This document shows, piece after piece, positions 33,107 to 43,147 of a stretch of DNA of 64,000 bases (the stretch's first letter is position 1; each line of letters starts with the position of its first letter). The notes under the pieces are model-generated. The model saw only the letters and a list, made by a program, of their open reading frames with translations, was not told the DNA's origin and made no database searches. Source of the stretch: an uncultured Enterorhabdus sp. Its GTDB lineage: Bacteria; Actinomycetota; Coriobacteriia; Coriobacteriales; Eggerthellaceae. Position numbers and translations under genes: made by a program. Location of the stretch: NCBI GenBank assembly GCA_947645965.1, contig CANSES010000002.1, forward strand, positions 13,620-77,619, given 5' to 3'.

Positions 33107-34297
33107 CTACTCGGAGCCGCCGTCGCCGGCATCGGCGTTGCCCTTGCCGCCGGAATGGTCGGCGATGGCCTGCTGGTGCTGCTCGTAGGTCTCGCTGAAG
33201 TAGTGCTGCAGCACGCCGTTCTCATCGGGCACGAAGTAGAAGAACATGTCGCTGGTCTCCAGCGGCGCGCACACGGCCTCCAAGCTGGCCAGGCCCGGCG
33301 AGCAGATGGGCGTGGGCGGCAGGCCCTCGTTGGTATAGGTGCTGTAGGGGTCGTCGGCGTGCACTTCCTCGCCCGTGGGGTCGTGGCCCACCACGTAGGC
33401 GGTGGTGGCGTCGGACTCCAGGTAGGGGCGCTCGGACGCCAGGCGGTTGTAGAACACGCCGGCCACGTGGGCCCGCACCTCGGCATCATCGGAGGACTCC
33501 TTCGCCACGATGGAGGCCAACGTCACCGTCTGGTACAGGTTCAGCCCCTGGCTCTCGGGGAAGGCGTAGGACAGATTCGCCGTTTCCTTGGCGAATTGGT
33601 CCAGCATCATGCGCACCACGGCCTCGGCGTCCATGTCCTCGGTCACGCCGTAGGTCTTGGGGAACAGAAAGCCCTCGAGGGAGTTGATGCCCGCCGTCTC
33701 CAGGAACGGATAGTCGCCCGCATAGGTGCTGGCATCGGACGAGGCGTCCAGGAAGGACTGGGCCGTCACGCGGCCGCCCGTGGCCTCTTCCACGAGCGCC
33801 GCTAAGGCCTCGCGGGTGATGTCCTCGGGCACGGCCAGCTTATCGCCCACGAAGGCGGGACCGGCCATGATGGTCTGTACCAGCTGCTCGGGGGTGCTGC
33901 CGCCGGCGAAGGTGTAGGTGCCGGGGATGAGCGAGGAGGCCGCCTCCAGGCGGTTCACCTCGTTCACGAAATCCTGGGACGTGGCCACCAGCTTCGCCGC
34001 CACGAGCGCCTCGCCGATGGACGACGCGCTCTCCCCTTCCTCGATGGTCACCTCCACCGACTGGCCCTCGGGCAAGAGCTCCACCTGGGGCGTGCAGCCG
34101 CGGAAGAGGAAGAAGGCGCCCACGGCCAGCACGATCACGATGAGCACCGCCACGAAGATGGCCGGCTTCGGATCGCGCTTGGGCATGATGGCGCTGGTAT
34201 CGTAGGTGCGGAACTCCCGATCGCCCTTGGCATGGGCCGCGCGGGCCGCATGGGTGGGACGGGAGGAATAGGTCACGGTCTTCTTGTGAAGGGCCAC
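33107..34297 (-). CDS. mltG: Endolytic murein transglycosylase MltG
   Basis: Membrane-bound lytic transglycosylase that cuts nascent glycan strands. The 396 residues have a cytoplasmic Arg/Lys-rich head, one membrane helix (AIFVAVLIVIVLAVGAFFLF), a LysM-like region and the YceG catalytic domain with the Glu in TLASIVAKESSDDAEV, and NRLASERPYLESDATTAYVVGH and TYTNEGLPPTPICSPG as family blocks. The start is GTG after AGGAGAAAG. The C-terminal 20 residues are Gly/Asp-rich. Confidence 0.92.
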   Translation of the reverse strand: MALHKKTVTYSSRPTHAARAAHAKGDREFRTYDTSAIMPKRDPKPAIFVAVLIVIVLAVGAFFLFRGCTPQVELLPEGQSVEVTIEEGESASSIGEALVAAKLVATSQDFVNEVNRLEAASSLIPGTYTFAGGSTPEQLVQTIMAGPAFVGDKLAVPEDITREALAALVEEATGGRVTAQSFLDASSDASTYAGDYPFLETAGINSLEGFLFPKTYGVTEDMDAEAVVRMMLDQFAKETANLSYAFPESQGLNLYQTVTLASIVAKESSDDAEVRAHVAGVFYNRLASERPYLESDATTAYVVGHDPTGEEVHADDPYSTYTNEGLPPTPICSPGLASLEAVCAPLETSDMFFYFVPDENGVLQHYFSETYEQHQQAIADHSGGKGNADAGDGGSE

Positions 34298-34356
34298 GGG
34301 ACAGCCTTTCTCCTGGATGGCCGACCGAAAGGCGGAATGCCGGCGCGGCGCCTCCC

Positions 34357-34773
34357 CTAGGCGCGGGCGCGCTCGTCGAGCCACGATTGCAAAAACAAAC
34401 TCGCGGCTATCATATCCACTTTTCCGCGCATCTCGCGCTCGCTGAGGCCCTTTTCACGCAAACTCCGCTTGGCCTCGGCCGAGCTAAGGCGCTCATCTGC
34501 GAAAACGTGGGGAATGCCGCAGGCGTCGCTGATGGTCGCGGCCACCTGGCGGATGCGGGCGGCCTGGGGGCCCTCCTCCCCGGCCAGGGTGCGGGGCAGC
34601 CCGCAGACGAACAGCTCCGGCTCCCAGTCTTCCAGCAGGCGGCGGAAGGGCTTGGCCGCGCCCGTCACCTCGGCGGCGGGCAGCACGGCCACGGGGCTCG
34701 CCACCCGCTCGCCGGGATCGCTCACGGCCACCCCCACGCGCACTTCCCCGATATCAAGCGCCATGACGCGCAC
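34357..34773 (-). CDS. ruvX: Putative Holliday junction resolvase / pre-16S rRNA nuclease RuvX (YqgF)
   Basis: A 138-residue RNase H-fold protein: MALDIGEVRVGVAVSDPG, LFVCGLPRTLAGEEGPQAARIR, VFADERLSSAEAKRSL and KVDMIAASLFLQSWL. The GTG three codons upstream of MALDIG has a GGAGGT site at proper spacing, so I start there. It follows the TelA-like gene by two bases. The usual alaS-ruvX-mltG order is interrupted here by the TelA- and XpaC-like genes. Confidence 0.92.
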   Translation of the reverse strand: MRVMALDIGEVRVGVAVSDPGERVASPVAVLPAAEVTGAAKPFRRLLEDWEPELFVCGLPRTLAGEEGPQAARIRQVAATISDACGIPHVFADERLSSAEAKRSLREKGLSEREMRGKVDMIAASLFLQSWLDERARA

Positions 34774-34775
34774 GG

Positions 34776-35924
34776 TTAGCGCACCTCCAGCAGTTTCTGG
34801 CGCAGCTCCGCCTCCATGCGGCGCATCTCCACCTCGGCCTCGGCGCGCTTGGCGCGACCCTCGGCCTGGATCTTCATCACCTCGTCGAAGGTCTGGATGA
34901 GGTTCTCGTTGGTGGCCTTCAGCGTCTCGATGTCCACGATGCCGCGCTCGGACTCGCGGGCCACCTCCACCGTGGACTGCTTCAGCTTCTCGGCGTTCTT
35001 GCGCAAAAGCTCGTTGGTCATGTCGGTGACGGCGGTCTGGGCGCGCAGAGCCGCCTCGTTGTTGGCCAGGCCCAGCGCCAGCAGCATCTGGCTCTTCCAC
35101 AGCGGGATGGTGTTCACGAGCGTGGTCTGGATCTTCTCGATCATGAGCATCTCGTTGTTCTGCACGAGACGGATCTGCGGGGCCATCTGCATAGCCACAG
35201 TGCGGGACAGATCCAGGTCGGAGAGCTTCTTCTCGAAGCGGTTGCAGGCCGCCGACAGCTTCTGCACCGCCTCGGCGTCTTCGGTGGAGGCCGAGGCCTG
35301 GGCCTTGGCGGCCAGCTCGGCCAGCTCGCCCTCGCGCACCTCGGCCAGGCGCTGGCGGCCGGCCAACAGGTACATGGTCAGCTCCTTGAAGTAGGTGAGG
35401 TTCAACTCGTAGAGCTTGTCCAGGGTGGCGGCGTCCTTCATGAGGGTCACCTGGTGGGCCTCAAGGGCGCGGGCGATCTTGTCCACGTTGGCCTCGGCGG
35501 TGTCGTAGCGGGCCTTCAGGGCCACGATCTTGTTCGCCTGGCGCTTGAACAGGCCGAAGAGTCCCTTCTCCTCGTCGTCGGTGTCGAAGCTCTTCAACTC
35601 GGTCACCACCGAGGCGATCAGGTTGCCGGCCTCGCCCAGATCCTGGGTGCGCACCTTCGACAGGGCCGTTTCCGAGAACGACGCCATCTTCTTCTGGGCG
35701 CCCGACCCGAAGGTGAGCACCTGCTGGGAGTTGGCGATGTCGATCTGCTGGGCGAAGGCGTCCACCTGGGCCAGCTCTTCGGCCGAAAGCGAATCGGCCA
35801 GGGAGGGGGCCGCGGGGGTCTCCACCTCGATGATGGAGGCCTCGGCCACCGGCTCGTCGGCCACCGGATCCAGGGTGAGGGTGGGGGCCGGGATGTTCGT
35901 GAGGTTCGTCAGCTCGTCGTTCAT
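34776..35924 (-). CDS. TelA-like (toxic anion resistance) protein
   Basis: A 382-residue, mostly helical coiled-coil protein of the TelA/YceH family, with the blocks FGSGAQKKMASFSETALSKVRTQDLGEAGNLIASVV, GLFGLFKRQANKIVALKARYD and PLWKSQMLLALGLANNEAALRAQTAVTDMTNELLRKNAEKLKQS. Residues 1-60 are acidic and low-complexity. The family is linked to tellurite or cell-envelope antibiotic resistance, mechanism unknown. Its neighbour, the XpaC-like protein, is the usual partner of TelA. Confidence 0.9.
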   Translation of the reverse strand: MNDELTNLTNIPAPTLTLDPVADEPVAEASIIEVETPAAPSLADSLSAEELAQVDAFAQQIDIANSQQVLTFGSGAQKKMASFSETALSKVRTQDLGEAGNLIASVVTELKSFDTDDEEKGLFGLFKRQANKIVALKARYDTAEANVDKIARALEAHQVTLMKDAATLDKLYELNLTYFKELTMYLLAGRQRLAEVREGELAELAAKAQASASTEDAEAVQKLSAACNRFEKKLSDLDLSRTVAMQMAPQIRLVQNNEMLMIEKIQTTLVNTIPLWKSQMLLALGLANNEAALRAQTAVTDMTNELLRKNAEKLKQSTVEVARESERGIVDIETLKATNENLIQTFDEVMKIQAEGRAKRAEAEVEMRRMEAELRQKLLEVR

Positions 35925-35992
35925 GGGAGTTCCTTTCGAAAACGGGGGCGGTCGGCGGGGCGGACGCGCCCCGGATGAGGGTCGCGGGTCGG

Positions 35993-37525
35993 TCAGGGCT
36001 TCACATCGAAGGGGCCCTCGGTCAGCCCCTCTTGGGCCAGCATGGCATGGAGCACCGAGATGTCGGCGGACACGTCGAGGGACAGGTCCTGGTAGGTGTC
36101 GTCGAGAAGCTTCTCGAAGGCGCTGTGGAGCACGCCCAAGGTATGCTCGATCTCGCGGCGCGAGGAGGAGATGTTCTCGCCCTGCACCGGCTGCTCTTCC
36201 AGGCTCTCGTAGGCCGCGAGCAGCTTCACCGTGGTGGGCAGGTAGTAGGTGGTCAGACGGTCGAGGCCGTCGATGACGGCGGGGGCCTCCTCGACCCGGG
36301 CGAGGATGCGGGCCACCACCTCCTCGATGGCCACGATGCGCGCGCTCACGGCCGCGTCATCGATGGCCTCGTCCAGGGGCCGCAGCTGGGCCAGGTAGTC
36401 CTGACCCTTCACGATAAAGGCGCGCTGCTCGGGGGTGAGGCGGTCGCTCAGGTCGCGCTCGCGGCTCTGGCGGGCGGCGACCTCGGCAGCCCGGGCCGCT
36501 TCAGCGGCGCGCTGGCTCTCGGCGATCTGGCGCTGGTGCTGCTGGAGCGCGCGGTACTGGCGATAGGCGTCGTCGGTCACCATAAGGGTGGTGTCCTCCT
36601 CGTCGATGCGCCCCTGGGGCACCAAACCGCGCTTCAGCAGCTTGCGTGCCTGGGCGCGGGCCTTGGCCGGGGTGATCTGGGCCCGCTGGGCGATGTCGTT
36701 GAAGGTGCAGGCCTCCCGATCGCCGAAGAGGCGGCGGAAGGTCTTCAGCGTACCCGCCGTGCGCAGGTTGCGAATACCGAAGCCTAAAAGCGTGGCGAAG
36801 CCCGCCGTGAGGGCGACGAAGAAGACGGCCGCCGCGATGCCGCCCGGCTGGGCCGCCGCGCTGGTTGCGAAGGCGATGATCGTGGTGAGGCCGAAGAAGA
36901 AGGTGCCCGCGCCGCCGGAGACGGCCATGATCGCGCCCGAGGCCGTGAGCCCCGCCGAGGAACGGAACCGCCGCTTGGCCAAAGCCGTCGGGCCCCAGCT
37001 GCCCGACGCGGGCGCCGAGGAGGCGGGAATGCCCCAGCCGTTCGGGGCCTGGGGCTGGGGCTGGGCCTGGGCGGCGCGTTGGGCGGCCTTGGCGGCCCGG
37101 CGCTCGCGCTTGACCTGCTGCTTCTGAACCCAGACCTGGCGCTTGCGGTCCAGTTCCTCATGGGCCTTCAGGTTGTCCTCTGGCTTCGAGCCCAGGGCCG
37201 CGGCCGCTTCGTCCACGCCCTTCTCCACCGCCTTGGCGAACTGTGAGAACGCCTTGTCCACCGAGCGGCACATGCGCTCGAAGTCCTTCGTCGACATGCC
37301 CGGTACGGGGCTGGCGCCCGGGCGGGTCGCCCACGGCCCCGTCGAGGCGGAACCGTCGCGATCGGTCGAGCGCGCCGACGGGCCGGCCGACGGGGCCCGG
37401 AAATCCTCAGGGGTCTCGTAGATGCACTCGGGCCCGGGCTGCTGCGGAACACCCGGCTGCTGCGGCTGGCTGGCACCGTTGTAGGGCCGCTGCGGCCCTC
37501 CCGTTCCCGGACTCTGCGGATTCAT
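35993..37525 (-). CDS. XpaC-like membrane protein (5-bromo-4-chloroindolyl phosphate hydrolysis family)
   Basis: A 510-residue protein: Pro/Gln/Ser-rich N terminus, a helical segment (residues about 75-150), two membrane helices (about 180-250), a winged-helix-like stretch (CTFNDIAQRAQITPAKARAQARKLLKRGLV) and a C-terminal XpaC-type domain (IVAIEEVVARILARVEEAP to YYLPTTVKLLAAYESLEEQPVQGENI). In many Firmicutes xpaC and telA form an operon. The biochemical role is not established despite the family name. Confidence 0.8.
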   Translation of the reverse strand: MNPQSPGTGGPQRPYNGASQPQQPGVPQQPGPECIYETPEDFRAPSAGPSARSTDRDGSASTGPWATRPGASPVPGMSTKDFERMCRSVDKAFSQFAKAVEKGVDEAAAALGSKPEDNLKAHEELDRKRQVWVQKQQVKRERRAAKAAQRAAQAQPQPQAPNGWGIPASSAPASGSWGPTALAKRRFRSSAGLTASGAIMAVSGGAGTFFFGLTTIIAFATSAAAQPGGIAAAVFFVALTAGFATLLGFGIRNLRTAGTLKTFRRLFGDREACTFNDIAQRAQITPAKARAQARKLLKRGLVPQGRIDEEDTTLMVTDDAYRQYRALQQHQRQIAESQRAAEAARAAEVAARQSRERDLSDRLTPEQRAFIVKGQDYLAQLRPLDEAIDDAAVSARIVAIEEVVARILARVEEAPAVIDGLDRLTTYYLPTTVKLLAAYESLEEQPVQGENISSSRREIEHTLGVLHSAFEKLLDDTYQDLSLDVSADISVLHAMLAQEGLTEGPFDVKP

Positions 37526-37856
37526 GCGGCAAAACTCCCAACCTGCTGGCGCGGCCCCAAACCGCGCACCGTCATTTTCCCCGCCATATTACCACGTCCC
37601 CGCGCCGCAGCCGCCCCATCCCACGCAATCAGCAAGGGCGCAGGAGCAGAAGCGCTCCATGCCCGGCACCCGCCTCTCCGGCAGCTCCCCCTCGTTGGTT
37701 ATACCGACATTTATGCCGGCATCCCCGGGGACGGCGGCGCTTTCTCCAATGCTCGCGGGGTAAATCGACGGGTATAAGTCGGGGCAGCGAGAAAAGAACG
37801 AGCCCCGTCCGCAAGGAACGGGGCTCGTGACATGCATTGACCTCAATCGAGAAAGT
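37526..37856. other. Intergenic region between alaS and the xpaC-like gene
   Basis: 331 bases with the alaS terminator at 37798-37828 and a possible minus-strand -10 box TATAAC at 37698-37703. I see no gene in it. Confidence 0.6.
37798..37828 (-). terminator. alaS terminator
   Basis: A perfect 11-base stem (ACGAGCCCCGT / ACGGGGCTCGT on the plus strand) with a 9-base loop, 28 bases after the alaS stop. On the minus strand it is followed by TTCTTTTCTC. Confidence 0.75.
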
Positions 37857-40493
37857 TTACAGCACCATGTTCCGGGCGATTTCCAGGGCCTTGTCGATGC
37901 CCTCGGGGTTCTTGCCGCCGGCCTGGGCCATGGTGGGCTTGCCGCCGCCACCGCCCTGGACCGCCGGGCCCATGGCCTTGATGAGCGCGCCGGCATCGAA
38001 GCCCGCGGCCACGGCCTCGTCGGAGCCGGCCGCCAGCAGCAGAGGCTTGTCGTCCTTCACGCCCGCCACGACGATCGCGCCCGGCGCCTCCATGCGGCTC
38101 TTGAGCACGTCCCACAAATTGCGCAGCTGGCCGCCGTCGCGCACTTCGGTCCGCGCGATGATGACCGGATAGCCGGCCGGGGCCATCTGCACCTGGGCGA
38201 GCAGATCGTTGAACACGTCGCCGCCCACCATTTCCTTGGCGCGCTTGGCCTTGGTGCGGAAGTCCTTCAGGGTCTTCTGGTCGGCGGCCACGCGCTCGGA
38301 CACGTCGAAGGGCGGCACGCGCAGGGTGGCCGCGGCCTCCTTCAGCTCGGCCTCCACCTTGTTCACGTAGGCGAGCGCCCCGAAGCTCGTCACGGCCTCG
38401 ATGCGGCGCACGTTGGCGCCCACGGACGACTCGCTCGTGATCTTCAAAAAGCCGATCTCGGCGGTGTTGCCCACATGGCAGCCGCCGCAGAGCTCGCGGG
38501 ACCTGTCCCCGGCCTCCACGACGCGCACCACCTCGCCGTACTTCTCGCCGAACAGGCCCGTGATGCCGGCGGCGCGGGCCTCCTCCAGAGAGGTCTCGTA
38601 GATGGTAGTGGGCACGGCATCCATGATGTGATCGTTGGCCTCGCGCTCCACCTCGGCCAGCTGCTCGGCCGTGCAGGCCTCGAAGTGGGTGAAGTCGAAG
38701 CGCAGGCGGTCGGGGCCCACGTAGGAGCCAGCCTGCTTCACGTGATCGCCGAGCACGCGGCGCAGGGCGGCGTGCAGGATGTGGGTGGCGGTGTGGTTGC
38801 GCTCGATGGCGGCGCGGCGACGGGCGTCCACGGCGGCCACCACGGTGTCGCCCACGGCCAGGGTGCCCTCGCCGTTGCGCACGCTGTGCACGAACAGACC
38901 GGCCTCGGGGGCACGGGTGTCCAACACGTAGGCGACGGACTCGCCGTTCTTCAGCTCGCCGGTGTCGCCCACCTCGCCGCCCATCTCGGCGTAGAAGGGG
39001 GTGGCGGCCAGCACCACTTCGCCAGTCTCGCCAGCGGCCAGGGTATCCGCTCGCTCGCCGTCGCGCACGAGGGCCACCACAGTGGTCTCGGCGACCGTAG
39101 CGTCGTAGCCGACGAAGGCCGTGGGACCCAGTTCGCGCAGCAGGTCGGCGTACACGCCGCCGTAGGTGGACCAAGCGGCCTCGGCGTCCTTGGCGCCGGC
39201 GGCGCGGGCGCGCTCGCGCTGGGCCTCCATGGAGCGCTCGAAGCCCTCCATGTCCACCTTCACACCGCGGCCCTCGGCGATCTCCTGGGTCACTTCCACA
39301 GGGAAGCCGTAGGTGTCGTGCAGGGTGAAGGCCTCCTCGCCGGAAAGCGTGTCGCCCTCAAGCTTGCCCAGGGCCTCTTCCAGGTAGGCCTGGCCCTGGC
39401 GCAGGGTGGCGCCGAAGCGCTCCTCCTCGGCCATGATGAGGCCGCGCTCCAGCTCGCGGTTCTCCACGATCTCGGGGTACACGTCGCCCATGAGGCGCAC
39501 GATCTCGTCCACGTACTCGTTGAGGAAGTGGCCCTCGATGCCGATGAGCTGGGCCTTCATGATGGCGCGGCGCAGCAGGCGGCGTAGCACGTAGCCGCGG
39601 CCCTCGTTGCCCGGCAGGATGCCGTCGGCGATCATGAACGTGACCGAGCGGGAATGGTCGGCGATGATGCGCAGGGCCAGATCCACCTCGGCGTCCTCCC
39701 CGTAGGCGCGGCCGGACAGACGCTCGCCCACGGCCACGAGGCTGCGCAGCACGTCGGTCTCGTAGTTGGACTGAACGCCCTGCATGATGGCGGCCATGCG
39801 CTCCAGGCCCATGCCCGTGTCGATGTTCTTCTTGGGCAGGGGCAGAAGGGTGCCGTCCTCCTGGCCGTCGTACTGGGTGAACACGCAGTTCCAGAACTCC
39901 AGGAAGCGGTCGCAGTCGCAGCCCGGCGCGCAGTCGGGGCTGCCGCAGCCGAAGTCGGGGCCCTGGTCGAAGTAGATCTCCGAGCAGGGGCCGCACGGAC
40001 CCGTGGGGCCGGCGCGCCAGAAGTTGTCGTCCTCGCCAAGACGGGAGATGTGGTCATCGGGCACGCCGAGGTTCTTCCAGATCTCGATGGTCTCGTCATC
40101 GTCCTCGAACACGGTGAAGTACAACCGCTCCGGGGGCAGGCCCAGGACATTCACGGAGAAGTCGTAGGCCCAGGCGCACATCTCCTCCTTGAAGTACTCG
40201 CCGAAGGAGAAGTTGCCGAGCATCTCGAAGAAGCTGAGGTGACGGCCCGTGGTGCCGATGATGTCGATGTCATTGGTGCGCACGCACTTCTGCACCGTGG
40301 TCGTGCCGATATAGGGCGCCTCCAGCTGCTTCTGCTGCAGGAAGTAGGGCTTGAACTGCACCATGCCGGCACTCGTCAGCAGAAGCGACGGGTCGTCGGG
40401 AATGAGGGAGGACGAGGGCATGCGCTTGCAGCCCTTCTCCTCGAAGTAAGCGAGGTACTTCTCGCGAATTTCAGCGGTTGTCATGTACTGCAT
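37857..40493 (-). CDS. alaS: Alanyl-tRNA synthetase
   Basis: An 878-residue class II synthetase. The catalytic core has MPSSSLIPDDPSLLLTSAGMVQFKPYFL, the FFEMLGNFSFGEYFKEE motif, GPTGPCGPCSEIYFD and MGLERMAAIMQGV. The editing domain carries the zinc ligands HTATHILHAAL and CGGCHVGNTAEIG, and the C-Ala domain is present (GGKPTMAQAGG). The second ATG four codons in is an alternative start. It begins the alaS-xpaC-telA-ruvX-mltG-yqeG-aroE region. Confidence 0.97.
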   Translation of the reverse strand: MQYMTTAEIREKYLAYFEEKGCKRMPSSSLIPDDPSLLLTSAGMVQFKPYFLQQKQLEAPYIGTTTVQKCVRTNDIDIIGTTGRHLSFFEMLGNFSFGEYFKEEMCAWAYDFSVNVLGLPPERLYFTVFEDDDETIEIWKNLGVPDDHISRLGEDDNFWRAGPTGPCGPCSEIYFDQGPDFGCGSPDCAPGCDCDRFLEFWNCVFTQYDGQEDGTLLPLPKKNIDTGMGLERMAAIMQGVQSNYETDVLRSLVAVGERLSGRAYGEDAEVDLALRIIADHSRSVTFMIADGILPGNEGRGYVLRRLLRRAIMKAQLIGIEGHFLNEYVDEIVRLMGDVYPEIVENRELERGLIMAEEERFGATLRQGQAYLEEALGKLEGDTLSGEEAFTLHDTYGFPVEVTQEIAEGRGVKVDMEGFERSMEAQRERARAAGAKDAEAAWSTYGGVYADLLRELGPTAFVGYDATVAETTVVALVRDGERADTLAAGETGEVVLAATPFYAEMGGEVGDTGELKNGESVAYVLDTRAPEAGLFVHSVRNGEGTLAVGDTVVAAVDARRRAAIERNHTATHILHAALRRVLGDHVKQAGSYVGPDRLRFDFTHFEACTAEQLAEVEREANDHIMDAVPTTIYETSLEEARAAGITGLFGEKYGEVVRVVEAGDRSRELCGGCHVGNTAEIGFLKITSESSVGANVRRIEAVTSFGALAYVNKVEAELKEAAATLRVPPFDVSERVAADQKTLKDFRTKAKRAKEMVGGDVFNDLLAQVQMAPAGYPVIIARTEVRDGGQLRNLWDVLKSRMEAPGAIVVAGVKDDKPLLLAAGSDEAVAAGFDAGALIKAMGPAVQGGGGGKPTMAQAGGKNPEGIDKALEIARNMVL

Positions 40494-40683
40494 AGAGGTT
40501 CCATCCGTCCTTTACGGAGTGCCGAAAATATCCAACCGAAGATTATAGCGCAAATGCGGCCCCATCGCCGCGCATCACCATCTCCACAGCCCGGGGCGCC
40601 CGGGATTGCCGGCGCTCGGTCACAGCTGCGCGGCGCGCGGGCGCTGAGGGGGGGGGCGCACGCCCGAGGCCGGGCCCAACGCA

Positions 40684-40714
40684 AGCGGCCCCGCACGCCG
40701 GGTGCGAGGCCGCT
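40684..40714 (-). terminator. GC-rich hairpin after the AI-2E permease gene
   Basis: Arms AGCGGCC/GGCCGCT continue inward as CGCAC/GTGCG, giving about 12 pairs; no T run follows. It sits 24 bases after the permease stop. Confidence 0.45.
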
Positions 40715-40737
40715 GGACGGACTGCGAGGACGGAACG

Positions 40738-42123
40738 CTACTTGCGCCGCTTGTGGTGACGGGAATGGCTGCCGCCGGTATCGCCCGGATGCACCCGGCG
40801 AATACGGGGCAGCCGGTCGGTGATGCCGGCCATATCTTCCAGACGGATGGGCTTCATCGAGCCGGTGGTGTTGGTGGTGGAGGTGGCATCGGCGATGGGG
40901 TTCACCTTCTCGGCATTCTCGGGCGTGCCCTTGAAGAACACCCCGTCCTCGGCCACCAGATGCCGGCCGGTCTTCTTCTCGAAATAGTACACGAACACCG
41001 ACTTGGCCACGGCCACGAGGGGAATGGAGGCCAGCATGCCCACAAGCGACCCCAGAAGCCCGCTCATGGCGCCGCCCAGCGCCGAGCCCACCATCAAGGC
41101 GAGCAGGGTCAGCGCCGGATGGATGTCCACGGAGTTTGCCATGATCTTCGGCGAGATGAAGGTGTAGACCAGCTGCTGGATGATAATGGTGCCGATCAGC
41201 GCGATGGCCGCGGTCATGGGGCCGGTGAAGATGGCCACGATGGCGGCCAGGGCGCCGCCGATCCAGGGGCCGATGATGGGAATGATGTTCATGACGCCGG
41301 TAATGAGACCGAGCACGGCGGCGTTGGGCACGCCGATAAAGCCGAACAGCACCCCGCAGCCCACGCCGATGATGGCGCACTGCAGAAGCGTTCCCTTGAT
41401 GTAACCGCCCATCACACGGGTGAAGGTGGCGTGGAAGAACTCCGCGTCCTCCACGTGCTTGGGGCCGATGAGGCGGCGCGTCTCGCGACCGATGGCCGGC
41501 AACTCCATGAGCACCCAGAACGCGATGACGAGACCGAAGCCCAGGGCCATAAGGCCGTTGGCCAAGGTGGTGCCGAAGGCCATGACCCCGCTGCCCGCGC
41601 CCGAGGCGATGCCGGCCGCCCAGGTGGCGGCGGCCTTCTGGGCCTCGAGGATGAGATCCCTCACCGTGTCATCCTCGAAGAACTGGGCGTAGCGGGAGTA
41701 CAGGTCGTTGCCCCAGGCGGTGACCGCGTCCACATAGTGCGGCATGCTGGTGAGCAAGTTGTTGAACTGCGCGTTCAGGCCGAACATAGGCGAGAACAGC
41801 AAGAAGCCCACGGCCAGCAGCACCAGGGCCATCAACAGGTAGGCAATGGTGGTGCCCACGGCGCGGTTCACATGGTGCTTTTCCAGACCGTTCACCACGC
41901 CGCGGAGGCAGAACACGATGATGAGCGTCCAGATGAGGATGGCCACGGGCACGGCGAGCACCCCCATGAGCCACACCACGCCGCCCAGCAGTATGAGGGC
42001 GGCGATGACCGACCACAGATCGAGGAAGCGCACCCGGGCCATCCGCTCGCGCGGCGTGAGGGCCACCGGCGCGGTCTGGGGGCCGCAGGAGGTCGAAGGC
42101 GTCGGGCGCGTGGGATCGCTCAT
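40738..42123 (-). CDS. AI-2E family transporter
   Basis: A 461-residue permease of the UPF0118/AI-2E exporter family, with seven or eight membrane helices, the central hydrophilic segment (MPHYVDAVTAWGNDLYSRYAQFFEDDTVRD) and the family C-terminal block GLITGVMNIIPIIGPWIGGALAAIVAIFTGP and IIQQLVYTFISPKIMANSVDIHPALTLLALMVGSALGG. The last 70 residues are a hydrophilic cytoplasmic tail. Substrates in the family include AI-2 and sodium ions; none can be assigned here. Confidence 0.88.
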   Translation of the reverse strand: MSDPTRPTPSTSCGPQTAPVALTPRERMARVRFLDLWSVIAALILLGGVVWLMGVLAVPVAILIWTLIIVFCLRGVVNGLEKHHVNRAVGTTIAYLLMALVLLAVGFLLFSPMFGLNAQFNNLLTSMPHYVDAVTAWGNDLYSRYAQFFEDDTVRDLILEAQKAAATWAAGIASGAGSGVMAFGTTLANGLMALGFGLVIAFWVLMELPAIGRETRRLIGPKHVEDAEFFHATFTRVMGGYIKGTLLQCAIIGVGCGVLFGFIGVPNAAVLGLITGVMNIIPIIGPWIGGALAAIVAIFTGPMTAAIALIGTIIIQQLVYTFISPKIMANSVDIHPALTLLALMVGSALGGAMSGLLGSLVGMLASIPLVAVAKSVFVYYFEKKTGRHLVAEDGVFFKGTPENAEKVNPIADATSTTNTTGSMKPIRLEDMAGITDRLPRIRRVHPGDTGGSHSRHHKRRK

Positions 42124-42160
42124 GTTAAATCACCTGGCAAACTCTCAGAGGAAGGCGGGA

Positions 42161-43003
42161 CTACTGAACCGTGAAAGGGCCCTTCTCGGCCGGTGCCGCA
42201 TGGGCGGCCGCGGCATTGGGATCGATGGCGTCGGAAGCTGCGGGCGCATCGGTGTCGGCATCGGCGGCGGACACCGCGGCATTGGTCAGGGTCTCGGCAG
42301 TGCTGCCCAGCTGGCTCTCGAAGGCATCGTCGCGAGCCTCGCGGGCGGCCTCTTCGGCCTTGCGGGCCGCACGGCGGGCCTTCTGCTCGGACACCACGGC
42401 GCTGGCCGCGCCGCTCACGGCGTTCACGGCATCGGCCACCGTGGCCGAGCGGTCAGTGGCGCCCTCGGGTTTGGCACCGCCGCCGAGGCGCACCGACTCG
42501 TCGGAGGCGTAGCGGGGCTTGAACTTGTTGCGCAGCTTGCCCGTCAGGGTGTTCACCAGATCGATGGGAGCGCTCGTCACCGTGTCCACGGCGCCGGCGG
42601 CCTTCGAGACCGAATCGGTGATCTGGGTGACATCCTCCAGTATCTGGTCGACGCGCATCAGCTCCAAGTTCGCCGCGTCAACCGTCAGCGACAGGCGCTC
42701 GACCAAAGGATCGACGCGACCCACGGCCGGGCGCGCCTCCTCGGCCATGGCGTTGGCCTTCTCCATGAGCGGGGTCACCTGCTCGGTGATGAGCGTGTTC
42801 ACGTTGCCGACCAAAGGCTCGACCTGGGCGGTGATCTTCTCCACGTTCTGCAGGGTGGGGGTCAGTTCCTTATGGGCATCGTCGATGGTGGAACGGGTGG
42901 AACGGATGGTCAGCGCCAGTTCCACGACGAACCAGACGAGCACCGCGCCCACGAGCACGTAGACAACGGGCAGCGCCACATCGATGATAGCTGCGAAATC
43001 CAT
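42161..43003 (-). CDS. DUF948-like membrane-anchored coiled-coil protein
   Basis: A 280-residue protein with an N-terminal membrane helix (VYVLVGAVLVWFVVELALTI), a heptad-rich region (residues about 35-140; VEKITAQVEPLVGNVNTLITEQVTPLMEKANAMAEEARP) like DUF948 proteins, and an Ala/Glu/Asp-rich tail. It precedes the AI-2E permease by 37 bases. AAGGAGG lies before the ATG. Function unknown. Confidence 0.7.
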   Translation of the reverse strand: MDFAAIIDVALPVVYVLVGAVLVWFVVELALTIRSTRSTIDDAHKELTPTLQNVEKITAQVEPLVGNVNTLITEQVTPLMEKANAMAEEARPAVGRVDPLVERLSLTVDAANLELMRVDQILEDVTQITDSVSKAAGAVDTVTSAPIDLVNTLTGKLRNKFKPRYASDESVRLGGGAKPEGATDRSATVADAVNAVSGAASAVVSEQKARRAARKAEEAAREARDDAFESQLGSTAETLTNAAVSAADADTDAPAASDAIDPNAAAAHAAPAEKGPFTVQ

Positions 43004-43147
43004 GATGAGCCTCCTTATATTTCCGAAGACCTGACTATACTATTACCCCGCCCATTCTAATAAGGCCGTCCGAAATTTCACAGAAGGCCGCCACAGAGTA
43101 GCCATTCCGTAAACGGATGTTGACCGCGCGTCACGCCCGATGAGAGC